Of a stretch of 64,000 nt of DNA, positions 25,460-34,462 are shown piece after piece. Source of the stretch: Bacillota bacterium (GTDB taxonomy: Bacteria > Bacillota > Clostridia > Lachnospirales > Lachnospiraceae); NCBI GenBank assembly GCA_023436225.1, contig JAEZKA010000056.1, forward strand, positions 1 to 64,000, written 5' to 3'. The notes below the pieces were generated by a model, which was not told the DNA's origin, searched no databases, and saw only the letters and a program-made list of their open reading frames with translations. Position numbers and translations under genes: made by a program. Each line of letters opens with the position of its first letter. The stretch's first letter is position 1.

Positions 25460-27889
25460 ATGAAAAAGCTATCTGCATATCTGTTAATTACTATCCTTCT
25501 GGTCTCAATATTAAGTGGTTGTTCCTCAAATCCTAAACAATTACCAGAATCGGGACAAAGTATATCAATATCGCCAATACCGGCGGCGAAGCAGACAGCC
25601 CCCACAGAGGTTAATGCAGTTCCCGATGATATCGATATTAAGCGAGCCTTAGAAAATGAGCTTGTACCGGAAGATCTACAACAAGGTTGGGATGATCCGA
25701 TTACCTTTTCTCAGTTTTGCTCGTTATTACAGAAAGTGATAGAAAGGGTTGATCCTGCCGCTATTGACAAATTCAATCAGGCGGCTGAGCTGGCGATCCA
25801 ATCAGATTCACACATGCTTCGAGAGGATGGTATGCTGGCGTTATATTATGCAGCAGATGCTCTCGGTGTTGACTTCTCCAATTATAATTGGGAATATATC
25901 AATAATACGATTGGTGAGGAGTGGGATAAGCTCTCCTTTGATTACCCCCAGTTTCCCAAGTGGGAGGATGCTGCTTCCTTTGAAGATGCTGACTGGAACT
26001 ATATGACCAGTGCCTACTTCTATTCCATGGGGCGTGCTTCTTTATTTACCAATAACATATTATTTGACTATGATGCCACGAATAAATCCATGCGGCCCAA
26101 TGAGAAATTCACCGTGAAGGAAGCGGTTGCTGCTGCAGAACGTTTTTTGGACAGCATTACGTTATATGCTTCGATGGAGGAGGCTACTGCAAATACTATT
26201 GCACAGGATACCATCGAATTAGCGAAGAAAATGCCGTCTGTCTCCCCACAGGAGCTTCCGAAATGGCATGGCTATGCAATGGCTCTGTGGGATAATCCCT
26301 CTCATCAAAACTGGAGATATTTTTCTGAAAATACGATAAAGCAGCTCTCTGATATCGGGTTTAATTTTCTCAGAATGGTATATCATTTTGATGAGCTTTT
26401 TAAAGAAGAAAACGGGACCTATGTTGTCAACCGGACTACCTTTGAGAACTTAGATGATATCATCTCCTGGTGCGCAAAGTACGATATGCATATCACCGTA
26501 CAACTGCACCAGATCCCGGGGTATGGTACCAACGGTCCTAAAGAAAAAGAGATCATACTGGATATCCTGGATAATCCCAAGCACTATGAGCAGGCGCTGC
26601 AAATATATGATTATATGGCAAGCAGGTACGCCAATGTTCCCTCGAACCTCCTGAGCTTTACCTTGCTCAGTGAGCCTTCCTTGAATTACTTTACCTTTGA
26701 ATCCCATGCAAAGCTTGTGGAAGACTTGGCCAATATGATTCGAAAGCATACACCGGATCGATTGATTTTGGCCTCTGCTTTATCCTCCGACAGTCAGGAG
26801 CATTGGACGGAGGCATTGTGTTTTCAGCCTAACTATTCTTTGGATAGCTCCATTGTACAGGCGGAAAGCTATTACCCTTGGCACAATCGAAGACGCTCTG
26901 CCTTTACACAGCTGATGAACGGGTTTCCGTATGATGAGGCAGTTGTAGTCAGCAACATGCTTCAGGGTGAGTCCAAGCCGCTTACTCTAAAGGGGGACTT
27001 TAAGGCAGGTACAGAGATTACCTATTACATTACGAATATTAATACCCCCAGCAAGTACCAGGAGAAGAATTATTTATTGTGCATGGCTGACGGAAAGGAA
27101 ATCGGGCAATATTCACTAAGCGGCTTCATTGAAGGTGAGAAGAACTGCAGTCGTATCCAGTATGACAGCGAACAAAGATACTTGGTGGATTTTGGTGATA
27201 ACGGGTATTATAACGGCCTGGAAGTAACCTTTCAATTAACCGAAGCAGCATCTTCCGTCGAGCTTTCCATGAAAGGAACGGATCTTGCGTATCTCGGAAT
27301 GAGCGATATTCTGATTAAGACACCCTCCGATCAAAACAACTCCTACATAGTGGTAGATAACCGCTATCAGCCTACCGGTATTCGTTATGAACAGGGGAGC
27401 TTCACCTCTACCATTATCCACTGTTCGGAGATATGGGAGGCTCCGGCCTCTACCGTTACTCTTCGGGATGATGGAAGCTATACCTGTGCAGAAACCTATG
27501 AAAGAGATGTTTATGATTTGAATTCTATGCGGGCATATTATGACAAATGGGAGGCCTGGTCGGAAGAAACCGGCGGTAGCTACCTTCAATTTGAATTTGT
27601 CTCTACCTTTTCTATGCCAGAACAGGTTAGAACCTCATATATGAAGGGAATTATGGAGGTATTTAAGGAATACGATATCTCCTGGGTCTTTTCCGCTGAT
27701 TTAACTCAATGCGGTGGTATCATTGTATTCAAAGGAGCCGAGGATATGGCAGCCACCTTAAATCTGGCAGAAGCACAATCAACCTGCATCCTTCCTGCCG
27801 ATGGCAGCTATTCGGTAAATACCGATTATGATTATCCCTGTTATTATGATGATGCCGTAATCAAAGTTTTACAGGAATATATGAACTAA
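25460..27889 (+). CDS. GH5-type glycoside hydrolase lipoprotein
   Basis: An 809 aa secreted lipoprotein: signal peptide MKKLSAYLLITILLVSIL with lipobox LSGC (Cys at about residue 21). Residues about 45-235 look like degenerate S-layer-homology repeats (FSQFCSLLQKVI, REDGMLALYYAADALG, NEKFTVKEAVAAAERF). A GH5-like TIM barrel follows (about 265-480), with SDIGFNFLRMVYHFDE, VQLHQIPGYG and LLSEPS holding the likely acid/base Glu. The last 300 residues contain beta-rich segments resembling a carbohydrate-binding module. It probably cuts a beta-linked glycan at the cell surface. The ribosome site is AAAGGAG. The SEP replaces the more usual NEP. Confidence 0.75.
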   Translation: MKKLSAYLLITILLVSILSGCSSNPKQLPESGQSISISPIPAAKQTAPTEVNAVPDDIDIKRALENELVPEDLQQGWDDPITFSQFCSLLQKVIERVDPAAIDKFNQAAELAIQSDSHMLREDGMLALYYAADALGVDFSNYNWEYINNTIGEEWDKLSFDYPQFPKWEDAASFEDADWNYMTSAYFYSMGRASLFTNNILFDYDATNKSMRPNEKFTVKEAVAAAERFLDSITLYASMEEATANTIAQDTIELAKKMPSVSPQELPKWHGYAMALWDNPSHQNWRYFSENTIKQLSDIGFNFLRMVYHFDELFKEENGTYVVNRTTFENLDDIISWCAKYDMHITVQLHQIPGYGTNGPKEKEIILDILDNPKHYEQALQIYDYMASRYANVPSNLLSFTLLSEPSLNYFTFESHAKLVEDLANMIRKHTPDRLILASALSSDSQEHWTEALCFQPNYSLDSSIVQAESYYPWHNRRRSAFTQLMNGFPYDEAVVVSNMLQGESKPLTLKGDFKAGTEITYYITNINTPSKYQEKNYLLCMADGKEIGQYSLSGFIEGEKNCSRIQYDSEQRYLVDFGDNGYYNGLEVTFQLTEAASSVELSMKGTDLAYLGMSDILIKTPSDQNNSYIVVDNRYQPTGIRYEQGSFTSTIIHCSEIWEAPASTVTLRDDGSYTCAETYERDVYDLNSMRAYYDKWEAWSEETGGSYLQFEFVSTFSMPEQVRTSYMKGIMEVFKEYDISWVFSADLTQCGGIIVFKGAEDMAATLNLAEAQSTCILPADGSYSVNTDYDYPCYYDDAVIKVLQEYMN

Positions 27890-28002
27890 GAAGGTAGTTC
27901 GGTTATCCATATCATCCGGAGGCCCTATGTTACCGTCTTGAAATGCCTCGGTGTATCCAATTGATGTATATCATCCGTATTTTCGACTAGGATGAATGAT
28001 AA

Positions 28003-28040
28003 GAGCAGGTATTGCACTAAAACCAGTGCAATACCTGCTC
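28003..28040 (+). terminator. Hairpin after the GH5 gene
   Basis: A perfect 16 bp stem GAGCAGGTATTGCACT / AGTGCAATACCTGCTC with a six-base loop. The left half of this hairpin and its upstream context recur as a relic at about 30249-30405. Confidence 0.75.
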
Positions 28041-28117
28041 ATTATAAATGCAATAATCATTCCTTTTCTGATACCTTCTTGTCAGCAATATAAAACTCTA
28101 TACTATCATTTTTATAT

Positions 28118-29347
28118 TCAATAGGTTTCAAGAGAGAACTGCGTATGGTTGCCGTCTGTTCTGTTTATCCACTTGCCGCGGGTGAAGTCCGGAATTTCCA
28201 TCGGAGCACCTCCTCTGGCGATAGACGCCTCAGACAGAGGGGTAATCGCCATCCACGCTGCCATGTCATAAGTATCGATGGCTGGCTGCTCGCCGCTTCT
28301 GATACCCTCGAAGAAGGCTTCATACAACAGCCAGTCCATGCCATCGTGGGAGCCCCGAATTCCCTCTTCCTGGTAACGCTTCCAGATGGGATGTTCATAC
28401 TCTTCGTAGTACATCTCGCGGTTTTCGTACTTTCTATTGCCTTCTTCTCCGAGAGAGTCGAGAAAGACTGCCTTCTCCCACTCGTTATAGCCACCGAGAG
28501 TACCGCGAACAGTAAACCCGCGGTTGTAATTACGGGGCAAGGTAGTGTCAAGAGTCAGGGTTATAAGCTCGCCGCCTGCACACTTGATGGTAGTCTTGAC
28601 GATATCTCCCTGCTTAAAGGAATAGTCACGTAAAGCAGGGTCGACGCCTTCATGCAAACGCGCATAATCGTTCAACCCCCATGCACCTGTAGCCATGGAA
28701 GTAAGGGAAATCATACGGTTGCCGCGGTTGATGCCTAGAACCTTTGCGATGGGGCCTAACTCGTGAGTAGGATAATTCTCGCAGCAACGGTTCTGGTAAT
28801 TGCGAAGTCTGTAATGGCGGTTCTCCCTGCCATAACACACCTCTTCACGAAGGTCGTGATGATAGCCACCCTCGCAATAAACAACCTTCCCAAATAGTCC
28901 CTGTTTAACCATATTCAACACCATCAGTTCGTCGCGGCCGTAACAACAGTTCTCCATCAGCATTGCATGGTTTCCGGTTTCCTCATAGGCACGGATGAGA
29001 TCCCAGCAGTCTTCCAGAGCATATGCGCCACCGACTTCGCAGCCTACATGCTTACCTGCACGCATGGCGGCAATAGTAGCTGGGATGTGGTTCTCCCACG
29101 CAGACATAATGATAACAACCTCCACCTCAGGGTCATTTATGACTTCCATGTATTCAACGGTAATTTTCGGTATATTTCCATTAAGCTTTATAACACAGTC
29201 CCTTGCTCTCTGAGCTCTGTCCTCATACACATCACAGACGTGGACAATCTTAATGCCCTCCATGAGGCATAGAATATCTTCGAGAATGCTGTATCCTCTT
29301 CCACCGAGGCCGATAAGGCCAAGCTTGAGTTCTTTCTGTTCTTTCAT
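28118..29347 (-). CDS. Gfo/Idh/MocA family oxidoreductase, GH109-related
   Basis: A 409 aa NAD-binding enzyme. The N-terminal Rossmann motif GLIGLGGRG (about residues 10-18) is followed by AMRAGKHVGCEVGGAY, equivalent to the EKP region. The second domain has YPTHELGPIAKVLGINRGNR, which is characteristic of the family GH109 alpha-N-acetylgalactosaminidase-like branch that uses bound NAD for glycoside cleavage. It lacks a signal peptide and so acts in the cytoplasm. The ATG follows AGGAGG. It is convergent with the GH5 gene. The glycosidase role is plausible but unproven; a simple sugar dehydrogenase is the alternative. Confidence 0.8.
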   Translation of the reverse strand: MKEQKELKLGLIGLGGRGYSILEDILCLMEGIKIVHVCDVYEDRAQRARDCVIKLNGNIPKITVEYMEVINDPEVEVVIIMSAWENHIPATIAAMRAGKHVGCEVGGAYALEDCWDLIRAYEETGNHAMLMENCCYGRDELMVLNMVKQGLFGKVVYCEGGYHHDLREEVCYGRENRHYRLRNYQNRCCENYPTHELGPIAKVLGINRGNRMISLTSMATGAWGLNDYARLHEGVDPALRDYSFKQGDIVKTTIKCAGGELITLTLDTTLPRNYNRGFTVRGTLGGYNEWEKAVFLDSLGEEGNRKYENREMYYEEYEHPIWKRYQEEGIRGSHDGMDWLLYEAFFEGIRSGEQPAIDTYDMAAWMAITPLSEASIARGGAPMEIPDFTRGKWINRTDGNHTQFSLETY

Positions 29348-29484
29348 TGTAAAAATTCCTCCTAATTGTTATACCGTAGACCTAGAAATATTAATTATGA
29401 AACCCTCAGAAGGAATTCTCCTCTGAAGATATTCAAAACTATATTTAATTTACTCGATAAGGCAAATAAGACACTTCTAAGCAG

Positions 29485-30013
29485 CTATTTTTTTACCACA
29501 ACAAATATTGGGTATAGCTCATAATCACCCTCGAATCCATTAAATTGAAGTGGTCGAACATAAATAACATAATTCCCGGCTTTCGTAAACGTAAAGCTAC
29601 TTCCATCGGCAACAGCGCCACCACCTTTTGGAGTTTCGTCATACTTCTTAGAGGTATCAGCTTTGTAGGTATCCCAGTTACAATCATAATATTTGAATTT
29701 TTCTTTGATTGATTCCTCCTGTTTGCCTGCGCATACATACATCGTTCTAATTGCAGCAGCCTTATCACCCTTATTGGGTTGAAGTGAACTCCCCATCATA
29801 AACCAAATCCACTGAGAAATCTTTGGTTTTTGAAGAAGTAACATTAGTGACCTTAAAGGTCACATTACTGTCTGCGTCTTCATCTACGTAACTGATTCCG
29901 GCACTAACTTTAAAGGTTTTCGTTTCAGGTTTCGTAGCTGCCATAGCTGGTGTTGTAAGGGAAAACACCATAATAAGTGCCATAAATACTGATAAAACTG
30001 ATATCTTTCTCAT
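29485..30013 (-). pseudogene. Frameshifted secreted protein gene
   Basis: The 5' frame starts at ATG 30013 (ribosome site GGAGAAAGG) with a clear signal peptide, ISVLSVFMALIMVFSLTTPAMAA, and then a beta-rich segment that stops at 29771. The next frame continues without a start of its own from about 29790 to 29485, ending SSFTFTKAGNYVIYVRPLQF and a further 20 or so residues. Read together they make one roughly 175-residue secreted protein, so a frameshift near 29775-29795 is likely. The family is unknown. It could also be a sequencing error in a live gene. Confidence 0.65.
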
Positions 30014-30108
30014 TTTATATCCCTTTCTCCTTTGTTGACTAAATACCATATTTTACTACATTATATATCATATATAGACTTAATACAACAAAGTTGGTAT
30101 TTTAATCC

Positions 30109-30405
30109 ATCAGAAGGAGATTAAAGAGGAAACCCTTTCTACCCTTTCATAAAGATAAAAAGGGGTTCCTAACCCTTTTCATCCTACTAGCGTTATTTGT
30201 AGCCGTACTGCTTTTTCCGCCGCAAATAGTACGTGCCTGTTATTATTATCAAGGTTTTACAGGAATATATGAACTAAGAAGGTAGTTCGATTATTCAATA
30301 ATCCGGAGGACCTATGTTACCGTCTTGAAACGCCTCCGTGTATCCAATATGTGTATATCATCCGTATTTTCGCCTAGGATGAATGATAAGAGCAGGTATT
30401 GTACT
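30109..30405 (+). pseudogene. Chimeric relic: LRR gene start fused to GH5 gene end
   Basis: Positions 30109-30240 match the leader and signal-peptide region of the LRR gene (31470-31600), including the AGAAGGAG ribosome site, TTTTCATCCTACTA and CTGCTTTTTCCGCCGCAAAT; the ATG is changed to AGG. At about 30249 the match switches to the last codons and 3' flank of the GH5 gene (27860-28017), including ACAGGAATATATGAACTAAG. Everything between is missing, so this is a deletion scar that joined two neighbouring paralogs. Confidence 0.8.
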
Positions 30406-30430
30406 TTCGATGTTTTAACTACTGCGATCC

Positions 30431-31225
30431 TTAATAAGCCGAAGCATATAATGGATTTGCTTCTCTAACCATGCTACCATGTTCCTTTTTTAATTCATCG
30501 AAGGCCTCAATAACCTTCTGTGGAATATCGACATGAGCAATAAAGTCCCTTCCTTTTGGTCCATATCCATCTGCATTATCCAAAAGTCTAGGTATTTCCC
30601 CCATTAATAATTCCAAATATCGATCAATATCCCACATACCGTATATTTCTGTATCATAAACAAGTTCAGAATCCAGTGCGATGACCTTTGCAGAATATAC
30701 CGCAAAATTGATTATGATTATATTGTCAGACACATATTTACGGAGAACAGCCTCCATTCTATATTGCATTGTCGCATCCTGAGATAATATAATACTGTTA
30801 AATTCAATATTATTTTGCTTTAATAAATCCAATAGATAAGTAATGTTATTTCCACAATTAGTGGATTTACATTCCAAATAATCCGCCTTCAATCCGTATT
30901 TAAATGTAATGTATCTATTAAAAATTTCTGCCTCTGTTAATCCCATTGTTTCAATCAACGGATAATCTCTGTATACTAGCTGGCGAAGTGTTTCCGTTGT
31001 ATGTCCAGCCCCACCTACAATAATATATTTCTTTGCAATATTATTTTTTATAGCCTGTGCAAAAATATCTCCGCCATACATGATACTTCCACCAAATAAA
31101 ACCATTACATCAACCTGGCGTATGCCATATTTTCTGTTTAATTCCTCGGGCGTAAGTTCATTTATATCTCGTTTTCCACAAAATTCACCTAGAATATTTA
31201 TGTTTTTTGCAATCTGTTCTTTCAT
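30431..31225 (-). CDS. YdcF/SanA-like DUF218 protein
   Basis: About 264 aa, cytoplasmic, with no signal peptide. The DUF218 pattern is visible: VDVMVLFGGSI near residue 35, KKYIIVGGAGHT near 65, an acid-rich loop with LECKSTNCGNNI (about 122-133), and SIILSQDATMQYRMEAVL (about 147). YdcF-type members bind S-adenosylmethionine-like ligands, and SanA/ElyC members affect the envelope; which applies here is unknown. The ATG at 31225 follows GAGGAG; a TTG at 31228 is one codon longer. It is flanked by relic DNA on its left. Confidence 0.8.
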   Translation of the reverse strand: MKEQIAKNINILGEFCGKRDINELTPEELNRKYGIRQVDVMVLFGGSIMYGGDIFAQAIKNNIAKKYIIVGGAGHTTETLRQLVYRDYPLIETMGLTEAEIFNRYITFKYGLKADYLECKSTNCGNNITYLLDLLKQNNIEFNSIILSQDATMQYRMEAVLRKYVSDNIIIINFAVYSAKVIALDSELVYDTEIYGMWDIDRYLELLMGEIPRLLDNADGYGPKGRDFIAHVDIPQKVIEAFDELKKEHGSMVREANPLYASAY

Positions 31226-31488
31226 CAATTTCTCCTCAAAATTCTGATTTTTATTGTTTGATAATGAACTCTTAAATGCGCAATCTATAATATTGGATAA
31301 CCAATGATTGAAAAAGCAGAAGCTTTCCTATCATAAAGCTACATGGTATATCAACCATATCTTACCACCAGTGTCGACGAAATGAAATACGAATGTTTCC
31401 ATTTTTTATCAATTCGCAACCAAAATGACATATTTATCGTCTATATATAAGATAACTTCATTATTGATTTATCAGAAGGAGATGAAAG

Positions 31489-32991
31489 ATGAATACATTT
31501 CTACCATATCAGAAAAATAAGAAAGGGTTTCTAGCCCTTTTCATCCTACTATTGCTACTTACAGCCGTAATGCTTTTTCCGCCGCAAATAGCCCGTGCAA
31601 CCGAGAAGCAACCGGTTTACAAGGATGATATTTATCGCTTCATTATTACCGATGAGGCTAAAAAAGAAGTTACCCTGATTGGCGTTGAAGCTGCAGACGC
31701 TCGGAAAGAACTGATGATTCCGGGAAAGGCAAGTATAAATCAACAGACATATACTGTCCGGCTTGTAGATCTTCAGTGGGAATATTATGAGAACAGTTCC
31801 TACCAGGATTTTTATGGCAGCGTTGAGAAGCTTACCGTTGCTGATACCTTTCAGGGAACACTCGATAATCCACAGTATGCTTTCAAGAATGTCAGAACCA
31901 TCGAATTTCTTGGAACAGCCGTGCCACAGAAAGTAAGTGTGAGTACATCCAGCCGTAGCCAGAATCCGGATGTCGTTTTTATCGTTCCCGCGGGAACAGA
32001 GGCTGCCTACCGCAAGGTGATTGAAGAGTCCCTGTCCTATTATAACGGCAGTGATTTATATGAGATGAACATCCCTATGAATCCCACAATTATTACCAAG
32101 GGTACTACAGATATTGAGAATGGTGTATTCTCTAGAGATGGTTTACTTTATCAAGTGACCTCCTCTGCTTTGACGGGAAACGGTAAGGTTCAGCTGATCG
32201 GTATTACCAATGAAAAGAAATATTCCTATCTTAATCTACCGAAAGAGCTTACAAACAACAACTACACCTATCAGCTTACGAAGCTCTGCAAATTCAGTCT
32301 GGTTCGCATTGGTGCTACAGCAATCGTTATTCCTGATACTGTTACTGAGATGGACTCTGCCGTCTTTGATCAACAGGTGGAACTATTATTTTTATCGAAG
32401 AACTGCAAGGTGATTCCCTCCAATATGATTACCGATGAGAATAATTACAGCAGCCTCCGGTATGTCTATGTCCCTGAAGGCGTTACCACTATATCTAACA
32501 TAGCATTTTCCAACAGCATGAAGAATTCGAGCAGTATTATTCTTCCGACCTCGGTGACATCCCTGGGTAAGCAGTCTCTATATAGCTTTAAAAATGTTAC
32601 CTTCTTGAACAAAAAGCCGATTGCCAATTCATCTGCTGCCATTAAGAGTGGTACTACCGTCAAGGTTAATTCTTCTGTTAAAAAGGCTTATCAAAAGGCC
32701 CTTGGTAGTAAAATAACCCTCGTATCAGCCAAGAACGTGGTGAAATCCACAAAGTTGTCCTTGAATCGCTCCAGTCTGACACTGCATACCGCTCAGAGCT
32801 TCACGATAAAGGGTACCTTAACCAAAGGCTCCAATGAAACAGTATTTTGGCTTTCCACGGATGCCGACATCTTCGAGGTATCAAATAAGGGGGGCATAAA
32901 GCCGAAAAAAGCCGGAGTAGCTTATGTAATTGGATACACAAGAACCTCCGGACTTTACAAGGCACTAAAAATCACCGTTACTGATAAATAA
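31489..32991 (+). CDS. Secreted leucine-rich-repeat (BspA-like) protein with Ig-like C-terminus
   Basis: A 500 aa exported protein. A signal peptide or membrane anchor lies at about residues 12-35 (LALFILLLLLTAVMLFPP). Irregular BspA-type repeats occupy about 230-390 (TAIVIPDTVTEMDSAVF, YVYVPEGVTTISNIAF, IILPTSVTSLGKQ). The last 80 residues resemble a bacterial Ig-like (Big_2) domain, with LNRSSLTLHTAQSFTIKGTL and KKAGVAYVIGYT. Such proteins mediate surface binding. The ribosome site GAAGGAG is well placed. Fragments of paralogs of this gene occur at 25324-25386 and 30109-30240. Confidence 0.8.
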   Translation: MNTFLPYQKNKKGFLALFILLLLLTAVMLFPPQIARATEKQPVYKDDIYRFIITDEAKKEVTLIGVEAADARKELMIPGKASINQQTYTVRLVDLQWEYYENSSYQDFYGSVEKLTVADTFQGTLDNPQYAFKNVRTIEFLGTAVPQKVSVSTSSRSQNPDVVFIVPAGTEAAYRKVIEESLSYYNGSDLYEMNIPMNPTIITKGTTDIENGVFSRDGLLYQVTSSALTGNGKVQLIGITNEKKYSYLNLPKELTNNNYTYQLTKLCKFSLVRIGATAIVIPDTVTEMDSAVFDQQVELLFLSKNCKVIPSNMITDENNYSSLRYVYVPEGVTTISNIAFSNSMKNSSSIILPTSVTSLGKQSLYSFKNVTFLNKKPIANSSAAIKSGTTVKVNSSVKKAYQKALGSKITLVSAKNVVKSTKLSLNRSSLTLHTAQSFTIKGTLTKGSNETVFWLSTDADIFEVSNKGGIKPKKAGVAYVIGYTRTSGLYKALKITVTDK

Positions 32992-32997
32992 TTATAG

Positions 32998-33043
32998 AAG
33001 GAAGTATAGGCCTATGTTTTCTAGGGCTATACTTCCTTTTTAA
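32998..33043 (+). terminator. Terminator after the LRR gene
   Basis: A 12 bp stem AAGGAAGTATAG / CTATACTTCCTT followed by TTTTT. The sequence, including the loop TTTTCTAGGG and the following GATACATA, closely matches the hairpin at 15026-15066 inside the tRNA-Gly island. Confidence 0.85.
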
Positions 33044-33126
33044 TGATACATATTATATACGAGCTTAATCAATATTCCTGGATGCTACTCTCCATATAAG
33101 CCGGAGTATGGCTGATGCAAATTAGG

Positions 33127-34266
33127 TCAGCACCTGCATTTAGAGCTGCAATCGTGACTAAGCATCCTGGCCAATTTAAAGAATCTGTCACCAGCATAAT
33201 CAAAAAACTCTTTATAGGTACGGCAGTAATAATTTAGTGTTGGGTGTTGGTCCTTAAAGGGTTCCCTATTACGCCTGCAGCCGCCCCGGCATAATTGATT
33301 CCATTCACAGTTCAGACATGCAGAGTCAATGTGTTTACTAACCTCGGTAAATTCCCTTGACTTCTGACAATCCTTTAGTGATGTAAAGTCATTGTCTAAT
33401 ATGCTACCCAAATACCATTCATCTGTTACATAAAAGTCGCAGGGGTAAACTCCCCCGTTAGCTTCCATTACAAAATAAGATAAACAGAAGCCAACCATAC
33501 TACAGGCTTCAGGAGGATTGCCAAGAATCATACTGATCAGATTTTCAAAGTATCTTATGCTAATGATCTCTCCTCGCATTATATCGTCATACCACTGGTC
33601 AAAAATATTTTTTAAAAAGAGAGTATATTTTTCCGGTGTCAATGAGAAATCGTGCATGCCCGGCTCTTCCTTAAGAGGATCCAGACACGGAATAAACTGC
33701 AGATGCTTGAAGCCATTGCGTTTAAAGAAGTTATAAACCTTATCTGCATGGTTAGCTACGTAAGAATTTATAACACACAAAACATTGTATTCTACATTGA
33801 ATTTATTAAACAAATTTGAGGCATTGATTGCTTTTGAAAAAGAGCCTTTTCCATTGGCATCAATTCTATATCGGTCATGGTTATCCTTCGGACCGTCTAT
33901 TGAGAGACCCACAAGAAATTTATTCCTGGCCAGAAAATCGGCCCACTGATCATCAATTAAAAGTCCATTTGTCTGTAGTACATAATTTACATGTATTTTT
34001 TTAGTATTATATTTGCTGACTAGAGCTACGAAATTTCTAAAATAATCAAGACCAGCAATCGTAGGCTCTCCCCCTTGAAAAGCAAAGGTGCAGCTGGCGT
34101 CTGCATATTCAAGAGCTTTTTTTACTAGGACCTCTGCCGTTTCATTGTTCATAATTCCGTGCGAATTGACATTACGATTTTCTGCAACGGAATGATAAAA
34201 ACAATAATTGCATCTCAAATTACAACTGCTGGAGGCTGGCTTTATTAAAAAACTTGCTGGAGGCAT
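33127..34266 (-). CDS. Anaerobic sulfatase-maturating enzyme (radical SAM)
   Basis: A 379 aa radical SAM/SPASM enzyme that converts the active-site Cys or Ser of sulfatases to formylglycine without oxygen. The radical SAM motif CNLRCNYC (about residues 16-23) binds the 4Fe-4S cluster. The C-terminal SPASM cysteines lie in CSMVGFC, YPCDF, CLNCEWNQLCRGGC and YYC. Length and motif order match anSME. It is transcribed divergently from the sulfatase gene at 34463, which is its likely substrate; the 196 bp between them should hold both promoters. Confidence 0.93.
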   Translation of the reverse strand: MPPASFLIKPASSSCNLRCNYCFYHSVAENRNVNSHGIMNNETAEVLVKKALEYADASCTFAFQGGEPTIAGLDYFRNFVALVSKYNTKKIHVNYVLQTNGLLIDDQWADFLARNKFLVGLSIDGPKDNHDRYRIDANGKGSFSKAINASNLFNKFNVEYNVLCVINSYVANHADKVYNFFKRNGFKHLQFIPCLDPLKEEPGMHDFSLTPEKYTLFLKNIFDQWYDDIMRGEIISIRYFENLISMILGNPPEACSMVGFCLSYFVMEANGGVYPCDFYVTDEWYLGSILDNDFTSLKDCQKSREFTEVSKHIDSACLNCEWNQLCRGGCRRNREPFKDQHPTLNYYCRTYKEFFDYAGDRFFKLARMLSHDCSSKCRC

Positions 34267-34462
34267 AATTTATCCTTTCATCAATAGACTGTATTGCTAC
34301 TCTGCTGCATCATCCAACGCTATAGTATTATTTCTAAAATGCTGCTTGAAATCATCTCATTTTAGGATAATGCATCATAACTATATTGGCAATAAGTTTC
34401 TTGAAGTTAGTCCTTTTCATGTTATAATAATATAGTTAAATGCTAAAATGCTGGAGGAAAAT

